Assembly: GCA_013365325.1 (NCBI GenBank)
Contig: JABVXV010000131.1
Span: 99,281-156,656 of the forward strand
Reading direction: 5' to 3'
From: Dipetalonema caudispina
Taxonomy: Eukaryota > Nematoda > Chromadorea > Rhabditida > Onchocercidae
DNA: 57,376 nt
In this document: in pieces, positions 24,201-36,649 of the stretch
Layout: every line of letters begins with the position of its first letter
Position numbering within the stretch: position 1 is the first letter of the stretch
Notes under the pieces: model-generated
Told to the model about the DNA's origin: nothing
Databases searched by the model: none
Seen by the model: only the letters and a program-made list of their open reading frames with translations
Position numbers and translations under genes: made by a program

Positions 24201-24410
24201 TTTTTTTCCTTTTTTTCTCAATAGAACGAAAAAAATTTCGAAAGTATAAAATATTTGACAATCCGAATAAATTGTCTGTTTTAAAATGGTATTTAAAAAC
24301 TTACAATTGTCGATATTTTGATCAAAAAAATTCATTCCATATGTCATTTCCAAGCTAATGGCTAACAATATCGCAATTAGTGATTGATGACCTATTGCTG
24401 CCATGGTCAT
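21256..24410 (-). CDS. secreted cysteine-rich protein, family not recognised
   Basis: Six minus-strand exons: 24410-24305, 23377-23284, 22360-22260, 22178-22034, 21667-21583, 21450-21256. They join in phase to 241 residues plus TAA. The N-terminus (MTMAAIGHQSLIAILLAISL) is a clear signal peptide. The mature part has 15 cysteines spread along its length, in short contexts such as KCHEALLNC, ECITEL, EDCAKSG, LLCHEIQKQC and SECEKEY, with helical, charged stretches between. One N-glycosylation site is present (CYNITTW). The last 45 residues are charged and free of cysteine. The spacing recalls nematode-specific secreted Cys domains of the DUF19/T20D4.11 type, but I cannot confirm that. The odd cysteine number suggests a free thiol or an intermolecular bond. 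The start is the first of two close in-frame ATGs before the hydrophobic core. The acceptors of exons 3 and 5 were chosen because only they keep the frame. Confidence 0.72.
23708..23894. repeat. degenerate tandem repeat in intron 1 of the secreted protein gene
   Basis: About four diverged units related to TCTAGAACAATATTCTTTYT followed by AAAATTTTC, at 23710-23743, 23745-23765, 23823-23857 and 23858-23894. It has no coding content. Confidence 0.65.
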
Positions 24411-25228
24411 TTGTTCCCTTTTAGTCTTTTTTTTTTTTTTTTTTTGCTGCACTTTTTTCCTATTCCAACTTTCACAATAATGGCAGCGATAATATCCTTT
24501 GTGAAAGAATGTAATGAAAATAGTTCGAATAGGTTGCATGTTGAACTATTTATAGCAATTTTATAAGGGCAATTATGCAAATTGTATTGATAATTAAATT
24601 TTTATTCGATTAAAATTAAATTGCAAAAATGTTGATTTTAGTTTAAAATGCAACAAAAATTTTGCGATTTTTGATCTTGTAAAATATTTTAGAAATTAAT
24701 TGATAGAAATTTGCAAATAAAAATAACAAAACATTAAAAGAGTTCTATTTGGCAAGTGTTAGTGTTAATTTAGGAATAATGGATTGGGTCTTATTGGATA
24801 AAATACTAATTCAAAATTTATTCTTACAATCAAATTTCTATTTGGTCAATAAATGGTAAATTATTACCAAATGATAAAATAGCATACAAATATTATTCAG
24901 TAGAAGTAATTCACATATGCAATTTTGTTATTCGAAAATTGATGATAATGCTATAAAAATCTTAACGTTCATATATTTAACACGCCCGTCAACACACGTT
25001 ATTTACGTGTTTAGCAGCTTTTTATCCTTGTGATGTTTTACGATTAACAAATCATCAGCAAAATGACGTTGCATGGCAATTTCGGCAATTACTTCATGCA
25101 GGACATGCATATATATATATGCATGCATAAATGCAGTGTATGCATATGTTTATATTTATCATTTTAATGAAGTATTCATATCAATCAATCAGTTATTTAC
25201 AATATCATTAGGAATGTATCGGCATGGA
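24411..25228. other. intergenic stretch between yop-1/REEP and the secreted protein
   Basis: About 0.8 kb, strongly AT-rich, including a T run near 24428-24445. A perfect 22-bp palindrome (CATGCATATAT and its mirror) lies at 25104-25125. It would hold the REEP 3' UTR and the promoter of the secreted protein. Confidence 0.5.
25104..25125. repeat. 22-bp perfect palindrome
   Basis: CATGCATATAT followed directly by ATATATGCATG. It is partly an AT microsatellite flanked by GCATG, and lies about 100 bases past the REEP stop codon. Confidence 0.9.
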
Positions 25229-26787
25229 TCAATTTTTATTGAGAGTTTTTTCGATTCCCGCTATTAACGGATCAAGATATTTCTCATAGATAATCTGGGC
25301 ACCATAAGTTTGTGGTAGTGATAAGTACAATAAGAATATCACCTAAAAAAAAAAAAAAAAAAATGGTTCAAAGAATTGAATTCAAATTTGAATGAGCAAT
25401 GAGTATAATTTTACATTATTGATTTAGGCATAAATAAATTCCGAGGAAATAAATTAAATTTTTGGAATTTATTGCGAAAATATTAAAATTAAACAGAAGG
25501 GAGAAAATGTAATACTGAAAGCAGATGTTAGAGATGTTTTCACAACAATTAAATATGATTTTGTTCTATTACTTATTGTAAATAACATATAACTTGAATT
25601 AAATTTTAATCAAATTTGAAAGAGTAAAATTTAATAGTAAGATTTGAAAGTATGAAAATTTGCCTTAGTTATCCAGTATAAAGGTATAACACGCATAATT
25701 GCTTCTGCAAAAAAATCGATCAGCGAATAAAATGCAAAAACGGTCCAATAAATCAGCCATTGTGTATCATCTTCTTTCTGCTCAGTTCGAATTGCCTAAA
25801 TTGGCCTAGCAATTTTAAAACTTGAATATAAATTAATGAAATGATTAGATGTCCAAAAATTGAAGTATACTTAGAAAGGTTCAAGAGTAGAGGCTGATTA
25901 ATAGTAACTTGATATATTTTAATTCTTACGCTTTCTTAATTAATATCTATCTATCTATCAACTATCAACTTTTATCGCTTAGGTTTGAAATAACTTTAAT
26001 AATGTTGAAATCTATGAATACAAATATCAAATAAGCAAAAAAGATTGTAGTACTTCTGTCCTAATCAGTACAATTGTTTGAAATTTCTGCAATAAGCATT
26101 TTTATTATTTACTTTAACTGAAGCATAAGCTGGATAACCGAAACCAATAAGATTACAAACAAGCTGGGCCAATGATCCAATAATCAGATAAATACCAATA
26201 AGGCCCATCATACCATATGTTAGCTGTATAATTTAATTTTATAGCCAAAAAAAGAGAAAAAGAAATTTTTCGATGCCAAATTTTTTTTCCCCTTTTGCTT
26301 CCTTAAATATTCCGAAAATTTTAGGAAACATTTTAAAAATTTAGGTTAAACAATTAAAAATAAACTTATGCAGAAATTTGAAATTTATGAAACCATTCTA
26401 TTTTCGTTACATTTTTTTAGCTGACAAATATCAAAAAGTTTATTAAATCATCATAAATTAGTTCTATTTCGTCCTGTTTTTACTTCTTTCGTTACTAAAA
26501 ATCAATTCCGTTCGGTTCTGTTTCATTCAGTTTGATTATCATTCAGTTATTTAAAATTTTTTAGAATTATTTACTTGTTCACGTGGCAATTGAGTTTTTG
26601 CCTCCAGTAGTGACAATACTTTATCCAACTGCTTATTATTTTTATCATAGAGGATGCTTTTAAGTGCTGGTACCAAATCATTAAATGAGTGTACCGTAGC
26701 TTTTTCAGCACCTTTTAACTTGTTACCTCTAATACTTCCACCTGCACCCCTACCACCACTAATTGTTGACGGTCCTGCTGAACTCAT
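25229..26787 (-). CDS. yop-1: REEP5/Yop1-type ER membrane-shaping protein
   Basis: Four minus-strand exons: 26787-26575, 26223-26113, 25795-25664 and 25342-25229. They sum to 189 residues plus TGA, near the length of human REEP5. The first exon has a Gly/Ser-rich start, then VLSLLEAKTQLPREQ, which parallels LLAKLEAKTGVNRSF in REEP5. Exon 2 holds the first hydrophobic hairpin and LVCNLIGFGYPAYASVK, the most conserved stretch of the TB2/DP1/HVA22 family. Exon 3 has QKEDDTQWLIYWTVFAFYS and IDFFAE, also diagnostic. Exon 4 gives the last hydrophobic part and YGAQIIYEKYLDPLI. These proteins insert hairpins into the ER membrane and stabilise tubules. The donor after exon 3 is AAG|GCAAAT, so intron 3 appears to be of the rare GC-AG type. 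The ATG lies 14 bases after an acceptor (cttccag), a likely trans-splice site. The tail after the family domain is short. Confidence 0.92.
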
Positions 26788-28337
26788 TGAAATTATATGA
26801 CCTGGAAGTACGCAAATTAATGCTTCAAATGTACATTGAATTACTTCTAACCAAATCATCAACCGAAGAAGTCTTCATAATCGCAATCAAAAATTATTGT
26901 CATAATAATGGCTGTTGTAAATTTTAGAAATTAACATATATTGAAATAGATTTTTTTTTCTTATGAATTCAAAAATTAAATGTATATATGTAATTTTCGG
27001 AGATCTTCAATAAAATTTTGCACAACTTTAAATAATTATATGTCGGGTGTTTTTGATCCCCTCACAATAACTTTCGAAATATTCAAAGAATTCAAGTAAA
27101 TTCTTAAATTTTCGAAGTCAGTGATGAATTTTGTTATGTTTTTTTTTTTTCAGTGTCAAAAATACTAATACCTATTCAATAATTTTCAATTGAAATAAAT
27201 TTATTGGGATTAACAATTTGGTAGTTTTAAATTACTCGAATCACCTTAATTTGAAGAAATCAACCTAATCGTAATGAAGAGAATATGTCAGCAACAGTTG
27301 AGCCAATGCACAACTGTATTCCACTAATTAGTAATCGTTAATAACACCGCAAATAATTTTGAAACATTTATATTGCATGATTGAAATACATAATTTCTTA
27401 TGCAAATTAGTTTTTGAAAATTTTGGAATTTAAATTTAACAACTTAAGCTTCTTTTTCGGTTAAATTTATCGATGAAAACATATTGTTGATTTTGATGAA
27501 ATTTCACCCGATTGCTTAATATTAGTTAATTGAAAATGAAATTTTTTATTCAAAAAAGTTTTTTGTGGACAGCACAATTTTATTTGCAGGAATCAAAAAT
27601 AAAATTTTACCTTAATTGCGAAACATTTTTCAATTGTGACAAGCATTCAAATAAAGTTTGAAGTTAACAAAGTAGTAATAGTATAGTAGTAGTAGCAGTA
27701 GTAGTGATAGTATGATTAAGTATGAGTAGCAGTTAGTAATTGTTATTGTTATATCGAACAATAACTAAATAAATCATTACAATTCATATAAACAACTGCA
27801 TTTACCATATAGATCAAATGATAGAAGCAAAAAAAAAATAAGTTCACAGTAAATATAAGTGAACAATTGCAACAAATGCTTCGAAAGATACTGTCAATTA
27901 CAGTAATATGATAAAATATTTCAAACATTTTTTGTGATAAAAGCAAAAGATCCTAGCCTGATATGTAAGATTTATAATTAGGTTTTTAATTAAATTTACC
28001 GAAATACTGAGTTTATCCAGAGGTAGAAAGAAAAGTGTTAAGCATTATTGCTCATTAGAGATGGAAAATGATAAAACTAAGGCCAATACTATATGGAAGA
28101 ATTTCCGAGAATTTTGAGAAGTGCATGAATTTTTTCAAAAAAGTTATTTAAAAATATTCTATGGAAAAATTTGCTTTGGAAAAGAAAGGCCATCGCTTTT
28201 TTTGAAAACAAAAATTTTTAAAATTACACTGGAGAAATAAAGCATAAAGCAGAAACAAAAAGCAAACAATGCGAAGAATTTGGTAAATAAATTATTTTTG
28301 AAAAGTTTCACAAACCAAAAAATTCATCTCATTTTTT
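26788..28337. other. intergenic stretch with TAG-type microsatellite
   Basis: About 1.5 kb, AT-rich, upstream of REEP and downstream of the cysteine-repeat protein. An imperfect TAG repeat (agtagtagtagcagtagtag) lies at about 27668-27725. No other gene was recognised. Confidence 0.5.
27668..27725. repeat. imperfect TAG microsatellite
   Basis: A run of AGT/TAG triplets with interruptions. Simple-sequence DNA. Confidence 0.8.
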
Positions 28338-30817
28338 TTATTTTCGTTTTTTAAAGCCACTTATTGAAACCGAATAGCATAAATTACCAGCACCACATGC
28401 ATAACCTGTCGGACATTGATTATTGATGCAAGGACCTGAAAATATGAAATACTAAAATTATGATAAAAATTGCTTGAGAGCTTAAGTTGAAATTCTTCTA
28501 GGCTATTTTGTTAACAATCCACTGATAATTTTAGGATTTTATGTGAAATACTTAGGAGAAAAAACCTTCCGGATGGATAACTCATTATAAGTAATTATCT
28601 TTTATTTTATTATAGTGAAAGGGGATATTTAATAAATTATAAAGTTGATTTGTTTGGAAAAAGTAGGAAACGATTTAAATAATACCAAGTACGGAACCGG
28701 AACCAAGTGGACAGCAGTAATTATTGACATTACATGAGTAGCCAGTAGGACATAAATTATTAATGCATGGACCTAGAAATAAATTAATTATTTTCTTTAA
28801 TGTCAAAATTTAGTGAGGGAAAATTGTTGGAATCCATTTAATTATACAAATTCGGCTAATACTTCTGCAATTAGTAACTTTTTCGTAATTTCAATTGCAA
28901 TTAGTATGACTACGTGACAGTAATCCTTTTTTTCCATAATTTTTCATTTTTAACTTCTAAAATTATCTTTCTTTACAGAAAAAAAACTTTTTTTTTTCAT
29001 TTTAAACATTTTTTGCTTAGCTTAGTCATTAACAAACTCAATAGCATGTATTAATATTATTTAATTTTATTGGGATAATTTAAGAATTATTTGACTTCCT
29101 TAGACTGTTGTATTAAATTTATTACTGTAAATTTAAATTTAAATTTATTCCTTATTTGTTCATTAGTAGTAATAAACGCCATTTCATCGAAATTAATCTT
29201 TTCAAAGTTCTACATAAGTTAATCGGATTGGTTAATTCCATTCTCTTCATTAGGAACGGTCACTAAAACGGTTATTTTCTTTTCTTTTTTTTTTCCTCTC
29301 TTCTTTTTCGTTTCTGAAAAACTTTATTTATTTATTACCGGACGAATTTCCAGTAGCGCATCTGCAGCAAAAACCTCGGCTATTACAGAAGAAGCCTTGT
29401 CCACAAAGTCCATTGATACAAGCGGCTACCGCTGGTCCTCCATCACATGCTGCTGAAAATTCCTATATTCTATTAACTTTTTTCCTTGTTCTTCTTTCAC
29501 AATTTCATTAATTAATTGGAATAAAAATTGTTATTGCAAGCTGTTGTAAATTAAATAAATAGAACTGACCGACTAATTAATCAAATTATCAGAAGTTAAA
29601 CAAATTAATTTAATGAATGAATTTTTCATAGATTGAATTGGCATAAAATTATAAATTATTGCTATGAATTGTTATAAACTAAATAAACGAAGGTAAGATA
29701 TAACCAAGTAATAAATTAAGTTATTATAAAACATTATGTACTGCCATAGATTAAATAAATAAAATTACTAAACAAATGAATAAACAATGAATCAAATTAC
29801 TAATAATTGTAAATTATTATCAAAATGATATAGCTACTTTTTGTTGCTGAAATGAAAAATCTTAATGTTACCAAGTTAATACAAAACACTGTATTTTAAT
29901 GGGGATAAATACTAAAAATCGGAAAGGTAGAATTCGAATGAGAAAACGAAAGATAAATGATAAAATGTAGCAAAAAATTTTCCGCGAAAAAAAAGAAATG
30001 TTTTTTTTTTAAAATTTGGTCAGCAATAAGAGAATTAAATTGAAGTAGCAATTTGGAAAGAACTCACTTGAAAGACTGAAAAGATTTGAATGACTTGATG
30101 GTCCAATAGGTACTGGAATTGGAATAATATTAATGCTGCCAGGATTGAAGATCGGTTGAATGTTAGTTGGTGTTGTAGCTGGACAACAGCATGCATGAAT
30201 GCATACCATACGAGGTGCAACCTGTTGACATTGAGAGCTTGCGTAACAACTTGGAAAACATCCTGATGGACAATTTTGCATGTATTGTCGTTTAAATCGA
30301 TTTAAAACTGAAAATGAAATTTTAATTGTTATGTTAAAATAAAATTTAATAATAGAACTTGTTTAATTTTAACAAACTATCAAATGCTATAAACTTGTAT
30401 ACATTAAGGTTATGCAGCAAAAAGGCTTAACAAAGCTAATACATTAATCACTTCTGACTTAAAAGTTCCTATAATTCTGGCTAAATTCATCTGTTGGTTT
30501 AAATCAAAAATAAGTCAAATCACTTGAATCCAAATAGCTTGCAGTCATTTTTCATTACAACCGTATTTGATAATAAATATCGAACATACTGTTTCATTTA
30601 CAACACAATAAATTATCTAAGTGTAATATGAATGAATGATAATATTTAGAAGAAATTAAAAGTAATTTAGTTTACATGAAATATTTCCATTTGTACTGCT
30701 ATTCTGATCATTTAACATCGCTCCATTTGTAATAGTTTCAATTGAAATATTCGTTATCACCAAGAGGAACATTGCAGTATGAAATGAGATCGCCAAATTT
30801 GCTCCAATTTGATACAT
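28338..30817 (-). CDS. secreted cysteine-repeat protein (CC/lustrin-like modules)
   Basis: Five minus-strand exons: 30817-30676, 30307-30068, 29452-29339, 28772-28698, 28435-28338. They join in phase to 222 residues plus TAA. The N-terminus has a hydrophobic core (AMFLLVITNISI) fitting a signal peptide, then an Asn/Ser-rich stretch with possible N-glycosylation. Exon 2 holds NCPSGCFPSCYASSQC and VCIHACCCP, then a Pro/Ile-rich linker. The last three exons each encode one module: ACDGG..CINGLCGQGFFCN..FCCRC, then GPCINNLCPTGYSCN..YCCP, then GPCINNQCPTGYACGAG. This one-exon-per-module pattern with CP.GY.C is common in nematode secreted cuticle or mucin-like proteins with CC, EB or lustrin-type repeats. 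The role is unknown. The 3' end is uncertain, because a donor-like GCTG|GTAATT occurs in the last module and further modules could follow. The exon 4 donor is GTTCCG, a weak site. Confidence 0.7.
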
Positions 30818-33800
30818 TTCTGTTTCTGTTAGACTTTAAAAATTCATTTGGAAAGGGAAAATTCAATATTTTTGTATTAAAAATTTAATTATAAGTAAAC
30901 GATAAATACACCGAAGAAAAAATGATCAATCAGATTTTAATCTAATATGCAACAGAATCTATGACGCTATGAAAGAATTTATTCGTTGTATTCCCTCAGT
31001 TATTTTAATTAGCATTTTTAAATCGGAGGGTTGCATTAATTTTAAAGTAATTTATACAACAATTATTACTTCATGATGGTATCATACAGTTATCAACTTT
31101 TATATATAAATTTATCCTGTCAAAACGAAATGTACTGTAGCAGGGTAGGTATACTGTAACAAATCGTACCTTTTCATATTGTATAACATAATTTTTTGAA
31201 TAAATAGATTTGCAAAAAGTTATTTCATCTTATAATATTTGAAAAAAAAAAAGTTTTTTTTCTTTTTTTTTAGATTGCCATCGCATCATCTTGTTGTATT
31301 ATCATCTGTTCTGATTGAACTGCTATTTTTGCAAGATAAAGTATTCCTCATTATCGTTTTTTTTTTTTTTGTTTCGCTCTTTCTTAGAGAGGGAGAAAGG
31401 GAGAATGAGAGGGGATGTTTTTCTAGTAAATGAAATCATCACTCTTTCAATACTAGCAGTTGTCATTTATTTCGACAGTAAGTTTCGTTCTAAAATACTT
31501 ATACACTTCTAACAAATAAAATACTTCAATATACTAACAATAAGCGATAATCATATAATTAGAAATTAAAATACTTTATCGCAATAATTATTAGACTAAT
31601 AAAATAACAATATTTAACGATTTCAATCTACCGAAATGCTATTATTTTACTACTCTGATAAATACTTAAAAATAGCGTTAAGAAAAACAATTAACAGTAA
31701 AATTTTCCGGTGTAATTAAATGTTATTTGTTAAAATAATAAATCGCTTATTCCTAGAAGAATGAATACGTTTAATGTATTGAATAATAAAATGATCATCA
31801 AAGCTAACAGTGATGAAAATGGTACTTATCCCAAAACCAAACTAAAATTCTTCACTTATCTCTTATTTCATACTCCACTCTTTCTGTCTCTCCCTCCCTC
31901 TCTCACTCTTTCTCTAATCCAATCCTAAAACTGGACAATTCTCTGAACTTGTTTATTGAGCATTTAAAAAGACGTGACGCATTGTAATCGTAATCATTCA
32001 AAGCTAATAAAACTTCATCGTCGTTTACTACACTTTCATCAACTATTACAGATTATATCATCACCGATCATATATATACTACTCATTCTTTCAAATTATG
32101 ATTTTTTTTTTTTTTTTTTTTTTGTTTTATTTTAACTCTTTTAATTGCTAGGGCAATATTTTATCTATAACAATAATAAATGTCTAAATATATTATAACT
32201 ACAAAATTTAATAAAATTTTTTTTTCTTGTCATTTAGTTTAAATTTATATAACTTGGACTAATTTAACAAGGAAAATGAATGAATGAATGCAAATAAAAA
32301 TAAATGGAAGGAAAAATAGTTCTGAATATTAAAATATATGAGAAATCTAATAAAATAAAAATAAGGTAATTAGAAAAATGAAAAATAAAGGCGAAAACAA
32401 AATGAATAAAGAGAAAATAATACAATCAAGTGGAAATAAATACAAAGGGAGAATGAAAATAAAGGAACAAAGATATAGTTAAGCAGAAAAGCGTTTGAAT
32501 ATAAGAAATAGATAAAAAGATTTGATATTTAGTAAATAAAAGGATCAAAAAAATATTAAATATCAAACCCAATGATAATTCAAAATTTGTCCTGTTACTT
32601 TAAATTTTAATTGATGAGCAATAATTGGATGTCAGAATGACTTGACCATTGCAGTAAGCTAAATGAAAATTATTATCTTACCACTTTTTTTTAACACAGA
32701 TAGGAATAAAGTGAAAATCTGTCGAAAATTTGACGAAGTTAGGAATAAATATGATATGTCAGCTGAAGACTTTGAAAACGGAATGGATTATTTTGAATTA
32801 AATTTTTAAGATCATCTTAGAATATATCAGCTACTAACCATATTCATATTTTAGTAAGATCTTTGATTGAAAATTTAAAAATGAATTGGCTAAATTTGTA
32901 CCGATATATTTGGCTTGCAAAGATGTTATAAGTTGAAGTGATTTCGGCAAAGGAATATAGTCAAGAGTGAATGAAAACATGAACGGAACAAAGTAAGGAC
33001 AATTCAGCAACAAATGAGTGTTAGAAAGACTTAATTATTCAATGATTACTTCGAATAATCAATTTCAATTCAATTACCTGAAATATATCCATCCAATTTG
33101 TCATCAATGAACGCAATACTATTTCTTAATACGTCAAATAAAAAAATTTTATCCTTTAATCAAAATGATCCCGAATGATTAAATAATCAAGCAATTAATT
33201 AGTATAATTGTCAACATTAAATTAGTTGATAGCAATATTAACCAATAGTGGTCAAAAAAAAAAGATTCCAAAGTGTTTATAAAAGCGATTTTTTCTTTAC
33301 TAGTATGAAAAATATATATAAACGTTGTAATACACCTGAAAACACTCTAAAAGATTAAAACTTTAACTTGAAGTTTAAAATTTAAAATGATCCATCGAAA
33401 ATAAGAGAGCGTGTGCATGTCTTTTGTATTTTGAGATTTATCTGGAATGTAAAACAAAATTAAGGAATGGGAATATTTCTATAATTAAAATTGCTGAACT
33501 GGTCAATTTTTGGAAATAACAGTCATTCCAAATGGAATTTTTGCGTAGTCATCAGTTTCATTCTTTCTATGATTAATTTCAACTTAAATAGTTCCAAATT
33601 TTAAATTTTCAAGTGGTCAAAGATTTGAAAAAAGTTCAAAAATTTTTTCAGAAACAAGAAATTTACGGAAAATAAAATAAATGAGCCAATAACATTTAAT
33701 ATTGTATTTTGTGAAGGAAATTTTCAAATCTTCAATTTTGATTAATTAAAAAAGAAATTTGTAAGATTTTTCATAAAATATGACAAATAGATTAATAAAT

Positions 33801-34069
33801 CGGTAAAAATTTTGAAATGGAATTACGAAATGAAAACTATTAATGTGGTATGATGGGATAAGATGGTTGATGTATATATTGCTTAAAATTGACAACATAC
33901 CAAAGAAACTGGTAGGTAGACAGAAATTTACTCTAAAATAGTTGAAGAACCTGTTTTACTACTTTACTCGAACTCGAACTATACAATCCAGAAAAGGTTG
34001 AGCTATGCATACTTCATACCGTTGTTTGTTACTAAATTAAACTACTTCAGAAATGTGGTACATACGATG

Positions 34070-34165
34070 AACATACACACATACATACACACACACATAT
34101 ACACATGCATACACATACATACACACACACACATACACACATACATAAATACATAAACCACTAAG
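34070..34165. repeat. CA/CATA microsatellite
   Basis: Repeated ACAC and CATA units with occasional substitutions. Simple-sequence DNA. Confidence 0.9.
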
Positions 34166-34452
34166 TGCTATTTGAATATACTGATGTATAAATATATACA
34201 CAAACATTAAATGTAATTATAGCACATAGATAAAACAAACGTGTAACTAACAAAATTTGATGAAAATAGCAAATTTTTGAAATTTATTTATCTTTTTTTT
34301 TTTTTTGTTTTTTATTTTCAAATCCAACAAGAATGGGAAGAAAAAATGACGAAAAAATTTCCTTCCCTTTATCATGAAAAGGAAAAATATTTCAGATTGT
34401 TTAATGAATTTACATTGTTGCATGATGCAAACCAAATATATTGTTATACAGT

Positions 34453-34532
34453 ATGACAGTACGATATTTTGCTGATTACTATGTATGAACTGTTGAAATG
34501 ACGGTACGGTATTTTGCTGATTACTGTGTATG
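34453..34532. repeat. 35-bp direct duplication, period 45
   Basis: Copies start at 34453 and 34498. Both read ATGAC.GTACG.TATTTTGCTG followed by ATTACT, differing at about three positions. Confidence 0.85.
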
Positions 34533-35398
34533 GATCATAATTTTGGAATATGATTTGAGGATGCTTTTCATTAAATATTGGGTCTTTTGTTTCGTTTTTT
34601 GCCTTTTTTTCTTTAATATTCTAGTGCTGCATTGTTCCTCTCATTTTAAAACAAATTTGGCAAATAATTGTTTGGAAAGAAATAGCAAAAAGCATAAATA
34701 AGATTAAACGTCAAATTGAACTGTTTAAATTGAATAGATAAATACCCGTTGAAGTTAGCATATTTAAACTGGTTTATTAAACTCTAATAAACTCATTATT
34801 AAATTTTCTGATTTTATTTACTGATAGCAGTAATTATTGTTAATTTTCACACATGCTGTTTGTTATTAATACATAATTTCTAATACTGTAGAAGATCTTT
34901 GATACTGGAAAATGTTGTATATCTTGAAATAATCGGAAAAAAATTCCTCAATAATTATCTAACATTATCGATAAATTTAATTATCATGGGACATTAATAA
35001 TGTTAGATGATGTGTGGTAAAAATTTTTAAATTTGCTGGAGAAATGTAAATATTACATTTGAAATAAACACGCTTTTCGTCATTCTCCAACACCTTTTAA
35101 TCTGTTTACCAAATAGACGACACATTTCCTGTAATCCATTTCCATACTAATTCTCTTATAGTATTCTTCTAATTTTTTCTCCCATTTTACGATTTCTTCA
35201 GTAGAATGATGAATTGTTTCCGGATGTTGTCTAGCAGTTCCAAATTATCCTGTTGCGTCATCATTTGAATTTTTAAAACTGCCCCCTGATGTTGTCTGGT
35301 AGATATAAGTGTTAACCAAACAATGCAATTATCAGGTAAACAAAAATTTGTCCTAAAAAATTGCATTTTCATTTTAAAATTAAGAATATTATCAAAAT

Positions 35399-35491
35399 AA
35401 TCATAATAATAATAATAACAATAATAACAATAATAATAATAACAATAATAACAATAATAATAATAAATAAATAAATAAATAAATAAATAAT
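35399..35491. repeat. AAT/AAC then AAAT microsatellite
   Basis: Trinucleotide AAT and AAC units changing to tetranucleotide AAAT near the right end. Confidence 0.9.
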
Positions 35492-35842
35492 AACGCTGTT
35501 AGTATATTTTGGTTTTTAAAAGAAAGACAATTAAAAGAAATAAATACTACATAAATAGCAAGCAAATGTGTGTTTTTTTGATTCAGAATTTGCTAAAAAT
35601 AAGATTATTTGTACAATTGAAATTAGTGAAAAGTTCAAATGGAATCATTCGAGACTTCAATATGCAAATTTCTTGGATATGAAATGTTTGTAAATGTGAT
35701 TATTGATTATATTAAACATTACTTCATCATTTCTCTTCTCTCTTGGATACAATAAGTTCTCTTATCTTACATTTATAGCTGCTTTAGTCGGAGAACTTAG
35801 TGCAAATATCTTCGAAGAGATAAATTTTACGGATTGATGGAT

Positions 35843-35900
35843 GTATGTATGTATGTATGTATGTGTGTGTGTGTGTGTATGTGTTTGTATATATGTATGT
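35843..35900. repeat. GTAT/GT microsatellite
   Basis: GTAT tetranucleotides followed by a GT run and further GTAT units. Confidence 0.9.
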
Positions 35901-36377
35901 GTGGTGCAAATGCATCATTCATTAATTTTTACGTTTGTGAACTATTTTAATTTTTTTGAAGAGCAATAGTTTAATGAATATCATATAGATTTATTTTAAT
36001 GTTTATTAAATACTATACGATCATAAAATTTAACATTGATTTTGATCAGTTGATTTTTTTGTTATGGAAAAAAAAATGAAAATTTTAGTGATAATTTAAA
36101 GTTTCAAATCTTTCCATATTTTCATAGCAAAATAATAGATATATTTTTGGATTAAGAAGGGCCATATTATCGTAATGGGATTTAATTAGTGAGTGTTGAA
36201 ATTGACAATAGCATTAGTTATTTGTGAGAAAAAAAAAAAAGTTACTATTAATTACTAGTAATGTTCAGAAGCTAAAATGAACCGTTTTAAGGTGAAACCG
36301 ATTGATTGGTTAATATTGATTGGATCAGTGAAAGGAATAAAAAGATTAAAAGAAAGAAAAGCGAAGCATTTTTATCA

Positions 36378-36617
36378 ATGCTTTCAAAATTTCAAACGAA
36401 TAATAAAACGAAAGAAAAGAAATTTCCTCGTAGAGCGGTTGCTAATTTATTGATGAAAGAAGTTGAACGGTAAATTATAAAAATTTAATTACGATAAGCA
36501 ATACTTATAATCATAGGAATATATATAACACATGGATCCTTTGCCATGTTTGTACTTATCAATCTTTCAAATGATAATGAGAAAAGATTAGTCGTCCTTT
36601 TTTTATTCTCTCTCTCC

Positions 36618-36649
<32 letters not shown>

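Larger units (their letters stand above)
30818..36377. other. long non-coding, repeat-rich stretch
   Basis: About 5.6 kb without a convincing gene. It holds A/T runs (for example 31233-31272, 32101-32122), purine- and pyrimidine-rich patches (31386-31415, 31880-31915), a CA/CATA microsatellite (34070-34165), a 45-base-period duplication (34453-34532), an AAT/AAC array (35399-35491) and a GTAT/GT array (35843-35900). The promoter of the secreted cysteine-repeat gene must lie near 30850-31200. Confidence 0.5.

Noticed and set aside
35187..35372. Minus-strand frame with a protein-like look
   Set aside because: It contains a doubled GACAACATC phrase but has no convincing splice partners, start context or family. 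It could be a decayed gene fragment, but that cannot be supported.
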